From: a bacterium 1xD8-48
GTDB lineage: Bacteria; Bacillota; Clostridia; Lachnospirales; Lachnospiraceae
Assembly (NCBI GenBank): GCA_009917455.1
Contig: QZDS01000007.1
Span: 120,797-184,796, forward strand
DNA: 64,000 nucleotides
Direction of reading: 5' to 3'
A program made the position numbers and the translations under genes. Under the pieces are notes generated by a model. That model was not told the origin of the DNA and ran no database searches. It saw nothing but the letters and a program-made list of their open reading frames with translations. This document shows, piece after piece, positions 16,632-25,014 of the stretch; position 1 is the first letter of the stretch; each line of letters begins with the position of its first letter.

Positions 16632-19600
16632 CAGTTATCCAGCTCCTTATCTATCAGATTCACGCTTACCAGGGTGGAAACCCCCTTCTCCTGCATGGTA
16701 ATTCCATAAAGCCTGTCGGCTTTTTCCATGGTGCCCCGCCTGTGGGTTATCACAATAAACTGCGTATACTTTGTAAGCTTATGTAAATATTTTGCAAAAC
16801 GTGCAACGTTGTTTTCATCCAGAGCCGCTTCAATCTCATCCAGAAGGCAGAAAGGCGAGGGCTTCAGATTCTGGATGGCAAACAGAAGCGCAATCGCCGT
16901 AAGCGCCTTCTCCCCGCCGGAGAGCTGCATCATATTCTGCAGCTTCTTTCCGGGCGGCTGGGCAATGATGCGGATACCCGCCTCCAGAACGTCTTCGTCA
17001 TCCATCAGCTCCAGAGTTCCCTTTCCTCCGCCGAACAGCTCCTTGAATACCTTGTCAAATTCCTTTCCGATTTCGGCGAACTTTTCATTAAACTGCTTCC
17101 GCATAGCGGCGTCAAGCTCTGTGATAATTCCCTCCAGAGTTTTTTCCGCCTCCACCAAATCGTCGTGCTGGGTCTTTAAAAACTGATATCTCTCCATCAG
17201 GTTCCTGTAATCCTCAATGGCGTTGACATTTACATCGCCCAGCTTTTTGATTTGCTCCTTCAAAGAGGCGATCTCCTTCTTCATGGCGGATAAATCCGTC
17301 ATTTCCGCATTGCGGAGAGCCGCCGCGTCAGACAATGTGATTTCATATTCGTCCCACATATAGTTAATCTGACCCTCCAGATTATCCTTCAGCTTTTCCC
17401 TCTGGGAATTTAAACGGTAAACCTCCTTGTCCAGCCCCGTCATCTTTTCCGCCAGAGCCTCTCTGTCCGTGAAGAAGTTTTTCTGCTTTGCGGAAAGAGC
17501 CTCTTTCTTCTCCATATCTTCTTTCAGCTTCTTTTCCGTATCCCCTAACGTGGTGTAGGACGCAGCGATGGTCTGCTCGATGGCCGCAATATTGTTCTGT
17601 CTGCTGACAGATTCCTCCCGGCTTGCCGCAAGGCTTTCATTTATTTCCTTAAGTTCGCTGGAATACCTGTCAATCTCGCTGTCGATACGCTCTACATTCT
17701 GCTGGTGGAACTGCTGCTGCTGGAGCATTTTTTCCACTTCCAAATCCCACTCGGACACGTGGGCGGCCTGGTCGGATTCCTCCTTGCGCTCTCCCTCCAG
17801 CTCCATCTGGAATTTGCGGATTTCCTGCTCCGCTTTCTGCTCAAAGAGCTCGGAATCCTCCAGCTCCTTCTGGATTTCCAGCTTGCCGGCTTTGATTTCC
17901 TGAATCTGCTGCTCTATTTCATCGGCTTCCGCTTTCAGCTCCATGGAGCCCTCGGAAGCCTCGTTCCTGCGCTCCTCGGCCTTTATCACATTAAGCCGCG
18001 CCGTGTTCTGCTCGATAAACTTCCTCTGCAGAGCCGCCTTATCCTCCTCCAGCGCAAGACGAAGCTTGTTTCTCTCTGACTTTGTATTTTCTATTTCATT
18101 TAAAAGATTGTCAATCTGTGTCAGGAACTTTTTGATATTGCCCTCAAGCTCCTCCATCTCCCTTCTCCTTCCAAGAAGGTTGCTGTTATTCTTATAAGCG
18201 CCTCCGCTGATAGCGCCTCCAGGCACCAAAAGCTCTCCCTCCAGCGTTACCATACGGATGGTGTAGCGGTACTTCCCGGCGATTTTCACCGCGTTGTCAA
18301 CATTGTCAACCACCACAATCCGCCCCAGCGCAGCCTTTGCAACGTTTCTGTACTTGCCGTCCACCTGCACAAGCTCGTCCGCAAGTCCGATTACCCCTTT
18401 TTCCTTTAATACCTCCTGATTTTTAAACTCCTGCGTGTTTCTGATACTGGTAAGAGGTAAAAAGGTGGCTCGTCCGGCTCTTGCCTGCTTTAAGCGGGCA
18501 ATCATCCTTTTGGCGGTTTCCTCGTCCTCCGTGACAACGTTCTGGATATTGCCTCCTAAGGCGGTCTCGATTGCCATTTCGTATTTCTTATCCACTTTAA
18601 TGATGTCCGCCACAACGCCTATGATTCCCTTTTCTTCGTCGCGGTACTCCATCACTTTCTTTACGCCGCCGCCGTAGCCCTCGTAACGCTCGGTAAGGTT
18701 GGTCAGCGCGTCCAGCCTGGATTTTTCCTGATGGTAGCTGATCTGGGTATCCCGGAGCTTCTTATCCTTCCCCGCCAGTTCCTCCCTCATCAGGGTCAGC
18801 CGCTCTTCCTTCTGCTCCTGGGAATCGTTTAATGCGCGTATTTCTTCATTGATGCGCTCGAATTCCTCCTGGAGCCTGCTGATAGCCTCCTCCTGCTGGG
18901 CCTCGTCCGACTTGATGCGCAGAAGCCTTGAGGTGAGCTCCGCCTTGCGGATATTAATCTGCTCCGTCATGGTATCATAACGGCCAAGCTTTGATTTGAT
19001 GGTGGCGCGGGTATTCAACGTCTCGATAATAGTATTTTTCCCGGACTCAATCTCATTATTCAGTTCTTCGATTCTTGCCTGAATTCCGAGAAGCTTTTCC
19101 CTTGCCTCGTCTCTTGCCTTCTGCAGCTCCGCAACCTGCCCGTCAATCACCGCTTTATCCGCAAGAATCCCTTCTTTATCCAGAAGCTTTGCTTTCATTT
19201 CTCCGGTAACGGCTTCCTTACGGGCGCCAAAATGCTCCTCATTGCTTTTGGCGGACTTAATCTGCTCCTTTAAGACATTGATTTCCCCCTCCAGCTTTCC
19301 CCGAAGCATACTGGTGTCGGTAAGAGATGTTCTCTCAGATTCAATAGCCTCCTCCAAAAGCCCAATCTGCTCCTGAATCTGTTCGTATTCTTCCTTTATC
19401 TTTTCATACTGCGCCGTGGTCTGTTCCAAATCTCCGCTTGCAATCTCAAACTTGCCCTGTACAGAGGACAATTCTTCTTTCAGGCGGTTGTTTTCCAGAA
19501 GAAACATATTCACGTCCAGCGTCTTTAATTCTTCTTTCTTTTTCAGGTAAGCTCTGGCCGTCTCCGACTGCTTTTCCAGGGGGCCAATCTGCTTTTCCAG

Positions 19601-20191
19601 TTCGGAAAGTATATCGCTTACCCTGACCAGATTCTGCTTCTCGTCCTCCAGCTTCTTCTGGGCGGCAACCTTGCGCTTTTTAAATTTTACAATTCCCGCC
19701 GCCTCGTCAAAAAGCTCCCTTCTCTCCTCCGGCTTGCCGCTTAAGATTTTGTCAATCTGCCCCTGTCCGATAATCGAATAGCCTTCCTTGCCGATACCGG
19801 TATCGTAAAACAGCTCGTTCACGTCCTTCAGCCGGCAGGGAGCCCCGTTTAAGAGATATTCGCTTTCACCGGAACGGTAAATCCTTCTGGCAACCGTCAC
19901 TTCCTCAAAATCAATGGCAAGCTGATGGTCCGAATTGTCCAGCGTAATCGCCACATAGGCATAGCCCAGGGGCTTGCGGGTCTCCGTGCCCGAAAAAATA
20001 ACGTCCTGCATAGACGCCCCCCTAAGCTGCTTGATTCTCTGTTCCCCAAGCACCCAGCGGACAGCGTCCGCCACATTGCTTTTGCCGCTGCCGTTGGGTC
20101 CCACGATTCCCGTTATCCCGTTATGAAACTTAAAGACAAGCTTGTTTGCAAAGGATTTAAATCCCTGAATTTCAATACTCTTTAAATACAT
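16631..20191 (-). CDS. smc: Chromosome segregation ATPase SMC
   Basis: SMC is the core of the condensin that compacts and separates chromosomes. The 1186 residues show Walker A GPNGSGKS at 31-38, two long coiled coils, and a hinge around residues 510-660 (YEGYGGGVKKVMEY, LLVPGGAISGGAY). The C-terminal head has signature LSGGEKALTAIALLFA and Walker B PFCLLDEIEAALDE. The length is normal. It overlaps the rnc stop by ten bases and abuts ftsY. The kleisin partners scpA and scpB are not in this window. Confidence 0.98.
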   Translation of the reverse strand: MYLKSIEIQGFKSFANKLVFKFHNGITGIVGPNGSGKSNVADAVRWVLGEQRIKQLRGASMQDVIFSGTETRKPLGYAYVAITLDNSDHQLAIDFEEVTVARRIYRSGESEYLLNGAPCRLKDVNELFYDTGIGKEGYSIIGQGQIDKILSGKPEERRELFDEAAGIVKFKKRKVAAQKKLEDEKQNLVRVSDILSELEKQIGPLEKQSETARAYLKKKEELKTLDVNMFLLENNRLKEELSSVQGKFEIASGDLEQTTAQYEKIKEEYEQIQEQIGLLEEAIESERTSLTDTSMLRGKLEGEINVLKEQIKSAKSNEEHFGARKEAVTGEMKAKLLDKEGILADKAVIDGQVAELQKARDEAREKLLGIQARIEELNNEIESGKNTIIETLNTRATIKSKLGRYDTMTEQINIRKAELTSRLLRIKSDEAQQEEAISRLQEEFERINEEIRALNDSQEQKEERLTLMREELAGKDKKLRDTQISYHQEKSRLDALTNLTERYEGYGGGVKKVMEYRDEEKGIIGVVADIIKVDKKYEMAIETALGGNIQNVVTEDEETAKRMIARLKQARAGRATFLPLTSIRNTQEFKNQEVLKEKGVIGLADELVQVDGKYRNVAKAALGRIVVVDNVDNAVKIAGKYRYTIRMVTLEGELLVPGGAISGGAYKNNSNLLGRRREMEELEGNIKKFLTQIDNLLNEIENTKSERNKLRLALEEDKAALQRKFIEQNTARLNVIKAEERRNEASEGSMELKAEADEIEQQIQEIKAGKLEIQKELEDSELFEQKAEQEIRKFQMELEGERKEESDQAAHVSEWDLEVEKMLQQQQFHQQNVERIDSEIDRYSSELKEINESLAASREESVSRQNNIAAIEQTIAASYTTLGDTEKKLKEDMEKKEALSAKQKNFFTDREALAEKMTGLDKEVYRLNSQREKLKDNLEGQINYMWDEYEITLSDAAALRNAEMTDLSAMKKEIASLKEQIKKLGDVNVNAIEDYRNLMERYQFLKTQHDDLVEAEKTLEGIITELDAAMRKQFNEKFAEIGKEFDKVFKELFGGGKGTLELMDDEDVLEAGIRIIAQPPGKKLQNMMQLSGGEKALTAIALLFAIQNLKPSPFCLLDEIEAALDENNVARFAKYLHKLTKYTQFIVITHRRGTMEKADRLYGITMQEKGVSTLVSVNLIDKELDN

Positions 20192-20892
20192 TTTGACTCC
20201 TGCTCTTTAGGCGCCTGTCCAATCAGTACCTGATAAGCGGCCTGCTGCTGCGCGGTTTTTTTATTGCGTCCCTGGCCTCTCCCCACGGTTTTCCCGTCAA
20301 TTACAGCTTCCACCACAAAAACCTTTTCATGGTCGGGGCCGCTTTCGCTTACCAGCTCATAGGTAAGAGTTCTCCCTTCCTTCTGAACCTGTTCCTGAAG
20401 CAGGGTCTTGCTGTCATAAAAAAGCTGCTTGTTTTCCAAATCGGAAAGGATAAATTTCCTGACGAATTTATCCGCCTCCAAAAGGCCTCCGTCAAGATAA
20501 ATTGCGCCGATAACCGCCTCCATCACATCGGAAATAATGGAATCCCGTTTCCGTCCGCCGGTGGCTTCCTCCCCTTTTCCAAGCAATATATATTTTCCCA
20601 AATCCAAATCCCTTGCGCAAAACGCCAGTGCCGGTTCACATACCATGGAGGAACGCAGCCTTGTCATCTCGCCCTCCGACATATCGGGATAGGTCTCAAA
20701 AAAGAACCGGCTGGAAAGCAGCTCAAGCACCGCGTCTCCCAAAAATTCCAGTCTTTCATAATTTTTATATTTATTGATTTTCTGCTCATTCGAAAAAGAG
20801 CTGTGAGTGACCGCCTGACCCAGCAGTCTTTTTTCGGAAAACTCATAGCCTATCTTCTTTTCCAGCTCCTTCAATTCTTCCTGTTTAAACAT
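20182..20892 (-). CDS. rnc: Ribonuclease III
   Basis: RNase III cleaves double-stranded RNA in rRNA maturation and mRNA turnover. The 236-residue product has the catalytic signature ERLEFLGDAVLELL, the acidic site in ISDVMEAVIGAIYLDGG, and a C-terminal dsRNA-binding domain (LLQEQVQKEGRTLTYELVSE, RGQGRNKKTAQQQAAYQVL). AGGTGAG precedes the ATG. It is the first gene of rnc-smc-ftsY and lies downstream of acpP. Confidence 0.98.
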   Translation of the reverse strand: MFKQEELKELEKKIGYEFSEKRLLGQAVTHSSFSNEQKINKYKNYERLEFLGDAVLELLSSRFFFETYPDMSEGEMTRLRSSMVCEPALAFCARDLDLGKYILLGKGEEATGGRKRDSIISDVMEAVIGAIYLDGGLLEADKFVRKFILSDLENKQLFYDSKTLLQEQVQKEGRTLTYELVSESGPDHEKVFVVEAVIDGKTVGRGQGRNKKTAQQQAAYQVLIGQAPKEQESKCI

Positions 20893-20910
20893 ATCTCACC
20901 TTTTATTTTC

Positions 20911-20999
20911 CATTGCTCGCGCCGCTCGCCTTGCGCCTCGCTGTCGCGGCATTCGCCTCATGGGAATCCAAGCATTCCCGCGCGGCTCATTGCTCGCGC
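20911..20999. repeat. Short GC-rich repeat element between acpP and rnc
   Basis: The 12-base direct repeat CATTGCTCGCGC occurs at 20911-20922 and 20988-20999. Between them is a stem GGGAAT/ATTCCC with a six-base loop (about 20961-20979) and several GCTCGC/CTCGC motifs. The stretch is much more GC-rich than its surroundings and has no reading frame of note. It resembles a small dispersed intergenic repeat, but a second copy was not seen in the window. Confidence 0.5.
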
Positions 21000-21000
21000 A

Positions 21001-21025
21001 AAACAAAAAGCCCATACGGGCTTTT
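21001..21025 (-). terminator. acpP terminator
   Basis: AAAAGCCC and GGGCTTTT form an 8-bp stem with a four-base loop. The left arm overlaps the acpP stop codon, and TTTTTGTTTTG follows on the minus strand. Confidence 0.85.
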
Positions 21026-21254
21026 AGTTCACAGCATTTTTGATAAGCTCAACCGCCTGCTCCACTGTTTTGATATCCTCTGTGTCTTCTGCGTCAATTT
21101 CGATATCGAATTCCTCTTCAATTCCCATAATGACCTGGAATAAATCCAGCGAATCGGCGCCCAGGTCGTCCACGAAGGTGGTTTCCATGGTGATTTCCTC
21201 AGGGTCAACATTCAATACGTCAGCAATTATTTTTTTCAGCTTTTCAAATTCCAT
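21024..21254 (-). CDS. acpP: Acyl carrier protein
   Basis: This 76-residue acidic four-helix protein carries growing fatty acyl chains on a 4'-phosphopantetheine arm. The attachment site is Ser35 in [14 protein letters not shown]. The rest ([28 protein letters not shown]) is typical. It lies 15 bases after plsX, so the two probably form one transcript for membrane-lipid synthesis. A strong terminator begins inside its stop codon. Confidence 0.98.
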   Translation of the reverse strand: MEFEKLKKIIADVLNVDPEEITMETTFVDDLGADSLDLFQVIMGIEEEFDIEIDAEDTEDIKTVEQAVELIKNAVN

Positions 21255-21269
21255 TTTTACTTTTCCTTT

Positions 21270-22283
21270 CTAGTCCTCTTCCATCGTTATTTTTTCTTTT
21301 ATTTTTTGATTGATATTCTGCTGTGTGAAGGTAATGCACTGCAGAATAGAATTTTTAATTTCAACAGATTTGGAACTCCCGTGGGTTTTCACCACAAGAC
21401 CGTTAAGACCGAGCATGGGCGCTCCGCCGTACTGTTCCAAATCAAAGGCTTTCAGCGTGTTTTTCAGCGCCGGCTTGACTAAAAGCGCGCCGATTTTGCT
21501 GCGGAGGGATACCATCATTCCCTCTTTCACCTTTTTAATCAGGGTGCCGCCTACGCCCTCATACATCTTCAGAATCACATTTCCCACAAAAGCCTCGCAC
21601 ACCACCACGTCCGCAAGCCCGGCTGGAATGTCTCTGGCCTCAATACTGCCAATGAAGTGGATGTCCGGGCAATTCCTGAGCAAAGGATAGGTTTCCTTCA
21701 CAAGGGCGTTCCCCTTTTCTTCTTCCGCACCGATGTTGACAATCCCCACCTTCGGCTTTTTAACTCCCATTACGCTTTCCATATATACGGAGCCCATCTT
21801 GGCAAACTGCACCAGATGAGAGGGCCTTGCGTCCACATTTGCACCGCAGTCAATCAAAAGCGCGCATCCCTTTTCCGTCGGAATTAAGGGGGCTAAGGGC
21901 GGTCTTTCCACTCCCTTGATTCTTCCCACAATAAGTTGTCCACCTACCAGCGTCGCTCCCGTGCTTCCGGCGGAAACGTAACCGTCGCAAGTCCCGTTTT
22001 TCACAAGGTTCAGGGCCCTGACAATGGAAGAGTCCTTTTTTTTGCGAATCGCCATAACCGGCGCCTCGGCCGTGCCGATAACCTCAGATGCATTAACTAC
22101 TTCTATCTGCTCTGCGTTATATGTATATCCGGCAAGCTCCTTTTTTATTATCTCTTCCTGCCCGGTCAAAAACACTTTAACCTGACTGCTCTCATTTACC
22201 GCTTCAATGGCTCCTTTTATAATTTCCACAGGCGCGTTGTCGCCGCCCATGGCGTCCACCGCCACATTAATAAATTCTGCCAT
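21270..22283 (-). CDS. plsX: Phosphate acyltransferase PlsX
   Basis: PlsX converts acyl-ACP to acyl-phosphate, the donor for the first acylation of glycerol-3-phosphate by PlsY. The 337-residue sequence opens INVAVDAMGGDNAPVEIIKG and has VSAGSTGATLVGG, LLIDCGANVDARPSHLVQFA and EAFVGNVILK, all standard. A slightly long C-terminus ends in lysines and acids. It has its own promoter and precedes acpP. No fapR gene lies upstream. Confidence 0.97.
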   Translation of the reverse strand: MAEFINVAVDAMGGDNAPVEIIKGAIEAVNESSQVKVFLTGQEEIIKKELAGYTYNAEQIEVVNASEVIGTAEAPVMAIRKKKDSSIVRALNLVKNGTCDGYVSAGSTGATLVGGQLIVGRIKGVERPPLAPLIPTEKGCALLIDCGANVDARPSHLVQFAKMGSVYMESVMGVKKPKVGIVNIGAEEEKGNALVKETYPLLRNCPDIHFIGSIEARDIPAGLADVVVCEAFVGNVILKMYEGVGGTLIKKVKEGMMVSLRSKIGALLVKPALKNTLKAFDLEQYGGAPMLGLNGLVVKTHGSSKSVEIKNSILQCITFTQQNINQKIKEKITMEED

Positions 22284-22380
22284 TTTGTCCTCACTTTTGT
22301 GTTGTTTTCTTCACGTGTTTAAAACTGCGGATACTGCCCGCAAACAGGCTGTTTGTTTCCTCCGCTTTAAACACATTTTT

Positions 22381-22409
22381 ACTATACTAGACCAAATTAT
22401 AAAAATCAA
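22381..22409 (-). promoter_or_regulatory. Likely plsX-acpP promoter
   Basis: TTGATT, a 17-base spacer and TATAGT are followed by an approximately 90-base leader. No FapR-type operator could be recognised. The rest of the 430 bases between plsX and rpmF shows only the rpmF terminator. Confidence 0.65.
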
Positions 22410-22713
22410 GCCAAATATGAAATAAATGATCCTGTAAAAGAATTTTTCTTCACCTGCAAACCAATAGGAACTGGTGTCATATCCACAAGTTTCTGAAAAA
22501 ATGCCATAAAAAACAGGGAAACGTTTGAAGGTACAAAACCGCCATATTGGGAATGATTTTTACCAGCGTTAAATGTCTGTACAGATAATTTGAACCTTAA
22601 TATGGAGTCTTTGGTATGCTCTCCTGTTTTCTTTTTACATCCTTATTGTGACACACAGGCAAGAACTTATCTATCCGCAATATAGCAGAATAAACACTGC
22701 TATGAAAATCGCC

Positions 22714-22760
22714 CAAAAAAAAGATGAACGAAAATATCATCTGATTTCCGCTCATCTTTT
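22714..22760 (-). terminator. rpmF terminator
   Basis: On the minus strand AAAAGATGAGCGGAAAT pairs with ATTTTCGTTCATCTTTT (about 14 of 17 paired), followed by a run of Ts. It closes the DUF177-rpmF unit. Confidence 0.85.
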
Positions 22761-22792
22761 CTTCTTTTTCAGTACCTGCCGCCGCAGACATT

Positions 22793-22972
22793 TTAGTCAA
22801 CAGCGATGATTTCCTTCTTGTTGTAAGAACCGCATGCCTTACATACTCTGTGAGGCATCATAAGAGCCCCGCATTTGCTGCATTTTACCAACGTCGGAGC
22901 GCTCATCTTCCAGTTCGCTCTTCTTTTGTCTCTTCTGGATTTAGAAGATTTATTCTTAGGACAAATAGACAT
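22793..22972 (-). CDS. rpmF: 50S ribosomal protein L32
   Basis: This 59-residue ribosomal protein was read directly from the minus strand. It begins MSICPKNKSSKSRRDKRRAN and contains the zinc ribbon Cys31-x2-Cys34 ... Cys44-x2-Cys47 (KCSKCG, VCKACG). The ATG lies two bases after the DUF177 stop, and its ribosome-binding site GGAGGTG is formed by the last codons of that gene, so the pair is tightly coupled. This is the zinc-binding form of L32. Zinc-independent paralogues exist in other bacteria but are not seen here. Confidence 0.97.
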   Translation of the reverse strand: MSICPKNKSSKSRRDKRRANWKMSAPTLVKCSKCGALMMPHRVCKACGSYNKKEIIAVD

Positions 22973-22974
22973 CT

Positions 22975-23499
22975 TTACACCTCCTTATTCTCATTAAAAA
23001 TATCCTTGATAGCTGCCATTCTGGGGTCAGGCACAAAGGTATCGCACCCACACTCCCCTTCATTTAAATTGTGTCCGCACTTTTTGCAAATCCCCTTGCA
23101 GTCCGGCTTACACAACACTTTTACAGGCATATTCAACAGAATTTCACTGGTAAGGAATTCTTCTGTATCTAATTCATACTCATGCATAAAACCCTGCTGG
23201 TCCTGTTCTTCCATCTGACTGACAGCCTCCGGTGAAAATAGCTCCTGTTCAAAAACCAACTCGACAGGCACTTTCACTACTTTCAGACATCTGTCACAGG
23301 GCGCTTCCAAAGCGAAACGCATACCGCCTTTCATAAGCACTCTCCCTTTTCCCACATTGGTAAAACGAATAAGCGCCGGTACCTTGTCCCGAATAATATA
23401 AAGACCTCCCATATAGGAAAAATTATTCGGCTCATAAGGAATACTCTCTGTCCGCTCTTTTCCCTCAGATGTAAAGATATCCGTCAGATTTATTAACAT
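22975..23499 (-). CDS. DUF177 (YceD-like) protein
   Basis: The 174-residue protein is of the DUF177/YceD family, which precedes rpmF in most bacteria and has been linked to 23S rRNA accumulation. Visible are a cysteine pair in APCDRCLKVV and a C-terminal cysteine cluster CKPDCKGICKKCGHNLNEG plus GECGC, consistent with a metal site. The start ATG is 50-60 bases downstream of a consensus promoter, and the stop leads straight into rpmF. Confidence 0.93.
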   Translation of the reverse strand: MLINLTDIFTSEGKERTESIPYEPNNFSYMGGLYIIRDKVPALIRFTNVGKGRVLMKGGMRFALEAPCDRCLKVVKVPVELVFEQELFSPEAVSQMEEQDQQGFMHEYELDTEEFLTSEILLNMPVKVLCKPDCKGICKKCGHNLNEGECGCDTFVPDPRMAAIKDIFNENKEV

Positions 23500-23559
23500 A
23501 ATAATCTCCCTGCGAATCTTATATGTGACTGAAAATCATCCCAATCACACACTTAGACA

Positions 23560-23588
23560 ATTATAATAGGGCTTATGCTGTTTGTCAA
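23560..23588 (-). promoter_or_regulatory. Promoter of DUF177-rpmF
   Basis: A perfect consensus promoter, TTGACA, 17 bases, TATAAT, lies about 60 bases before the DUF177 start on the minus strand. Confidence 0.9.
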
Positions 23589-23595
23589 TCATATT

Positions 23596-24801
23596 TTACG
23601 AAAGTAATGCAACGGTTTCTCTGGCGATTGCAAGTTCTTCATTGGTTGGAATGACAAGTACCTTTGTTCTGCTTTCAGGTGTGGTAATCTCCACTTCCTC
23701 GCCTCTCTTTACATTTGCTTCCTCATCAAGCTCTATGCCCAGGTAACCCAGATAAGAACAGACCATTGTACGGATAAAAGGACTGTTTTCGCCGATTCCT
23801 GCGGTAAAGCAGATAACGTCCACACCGTTCATTGCCGCTGCGTATGCGCCGATATATTTTGCCACCCGGTACGCGAAAGCTTTCATTGTCCTTTGTGCAA
23901 AGGCTTCTCCCGCGCGGTAGGCCTTCTCCAAATCTCTGAAATCAGATGAGAAATCCCCTGACAGACCGAATACACCGGATTTTTTATTGAGGACATTCAT
24001 AATTTCCTGAACCGATTTATTTTCCTTATTGCACAAAAATTCGATGATTGCCGGGTCAATGTCGCCGGAGCGGGTTCCCATAATCAGCCCTTCCAGAGGG
24101 GTAAGCCCCATGGAGGTATCCACACATTTACCGTTCTTTACCGCAGAAACACTGGCGCCGTTTCCAAGATGGCATACAATTATTTTCAAATCCTCATACG
24201 CCTTCCCGACAACCTCTGCCGCCCTTGCGGATACATAGGAATGGCTGGTTCCGTGAAAACCGTATCTTCTCACCTTGTAATCCTCATAATAGTGATAAGG
24301 AAGACCATAAAGATAAGCCTCCTCCGGCATTGTCTGGTGGAACGCCGTATCAAAAACTCCCGCCATAGGGGTATTGGGCATCAGTTCCTTGCACGCGCTG
24401 ATTCCTATCAGGTTCGCCGGATTGTGGAGAGGCGCCAAATCGTTGCATTCCTCAATCGCCTTAATCACCTCGTCCGTAATCAGGGTGGAGGAAGCAAAGT
24501 TCTCTCCGCCGTGAACCAGCCTGTGTCCTACCGCGCCTATCTCGTCAAGGCTCTTTACCACGCCGTTTTCCTTGTCCGTAAGCGCGCCAAGCACCAGCCG
24601 GATTGCCTCTGTGTGGTCTTTCATGGGCGTTACGGTTTCCTGCTTCACGCCGCCGGCCGGTGTATAGGTCATCTGGCTTCCTTCTATTCCGATTCTCTCG
24701 CAGAGCCCCTTTGCAATCACAGCTTCCGATTTGGAATTGATGAGCTGAAATTTCAGTGAAGAACTGCCGCAGTTAATTACAAGTACGTTGATATCTTTCA
24801 T
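23596..24801 (-). CDS. ackA: Acetate kinase
   Basis: AckA converts acetyl-phosphate and ADP to acetate and ATP, the energy-yielding end of acetate fermentation. The 401-residue ASKHA-fold protein has VLVINCGSSSLKFQLI, RYGFHGTSHSYV, HLGNGASVSAVKNGK, and MGLTPLEGLIMGTRSGDIDP. The length is normal. AGGAGG is upstream of the ATG. It follows pta, with about 200 bases of tandem repeat between them; no promoter was found in that gap, so it is probably co-transcribed with pta. Confidence 0.98.
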   Translation of the reverse strand: MKDINVLVINCGSSSLKFQLINSKSEAVIAKGLCERIGIEGSQMTYTPAGGVKQETVTPMKDHTEAIRLVLGALTDKENGVVKSLDEIGAVGHRLVHGGENFASSTLITDEVIKAIEECNDLAPLHNPANLIGISACKELMPNTPMAGVFDTAFHQTMPEEAYLYGLPYHYYEDYKVRRYGFHGTSHSYVSARAAEVVGKAYEDLKIIVCHLGNGASVSAVKNGKCVDTSMGLTPLEGLIMGTRSGDIDPAIIEFLCNKENKSVQEIMNVLNKKSGVFGLSGDFSSDFRDLEKAYRAGEAFAQRTMKAFAYRVAKYIGAYAAAMNGVDVICFTAGIGENSPFIRTMVCSYLGYLGIELDEEANVKRGEEVEITTPESRTKVLVIPTNEELAIARETVALLS

Positions 24802-24813
24802 TTATATAATCCT

Positions 24814-25014
24814 CCTACCACAAGTTTGGAGCAGACGCATTCCATGCGGACTATCGCCCGCCGGCGTCTGCCGGTGATAAGGCATCCTCCCGCTTTGCGG
24901 GTCCCTCCTTACCACATGTTTGGAGCAGACGCATTCCATGCGGACTGTCGCCCGCCGGCGTCTGCCGGTGATAAGGCATCCTCCCGCTTTGCGGGTCCCT
25001 CCTTACCACATTAT
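24814..25014. repeat. 94-bp tandem repeat between pta and ackA
   Basis: Two nearly identical units (period 94; for example TTTGGAGCAGACGC starts at 24825 and 24919) and the beginning of a third fill the gap. Each contains GCAGACGC pairing with GCGTCTGC about 24 bases away, and a short CCCGCTTTGCGGG hairpin. Copies differ at only a few bases. The hairpins would be transcribed in a pta-ackA message. Confidence 0.9.

Noticed and set aside
22284..22713. Possible non-coding RNA in the plsX-rpmF gap
   Set aside because: No riboswitch or small-RNA motif recognised; only a promoter and the rpmF terminator are supportable.
22597..22800. Small minus-strand frame after rpmF
   Set aside because: It starts inside rpmF and reads through the rpmF terminator hairpin; no ribosome-binding site.
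24814..25014. Possible CRISPR array
   Set aside because: The two units are 94 bases with no unique spacers; it is a plain tandem duplication.
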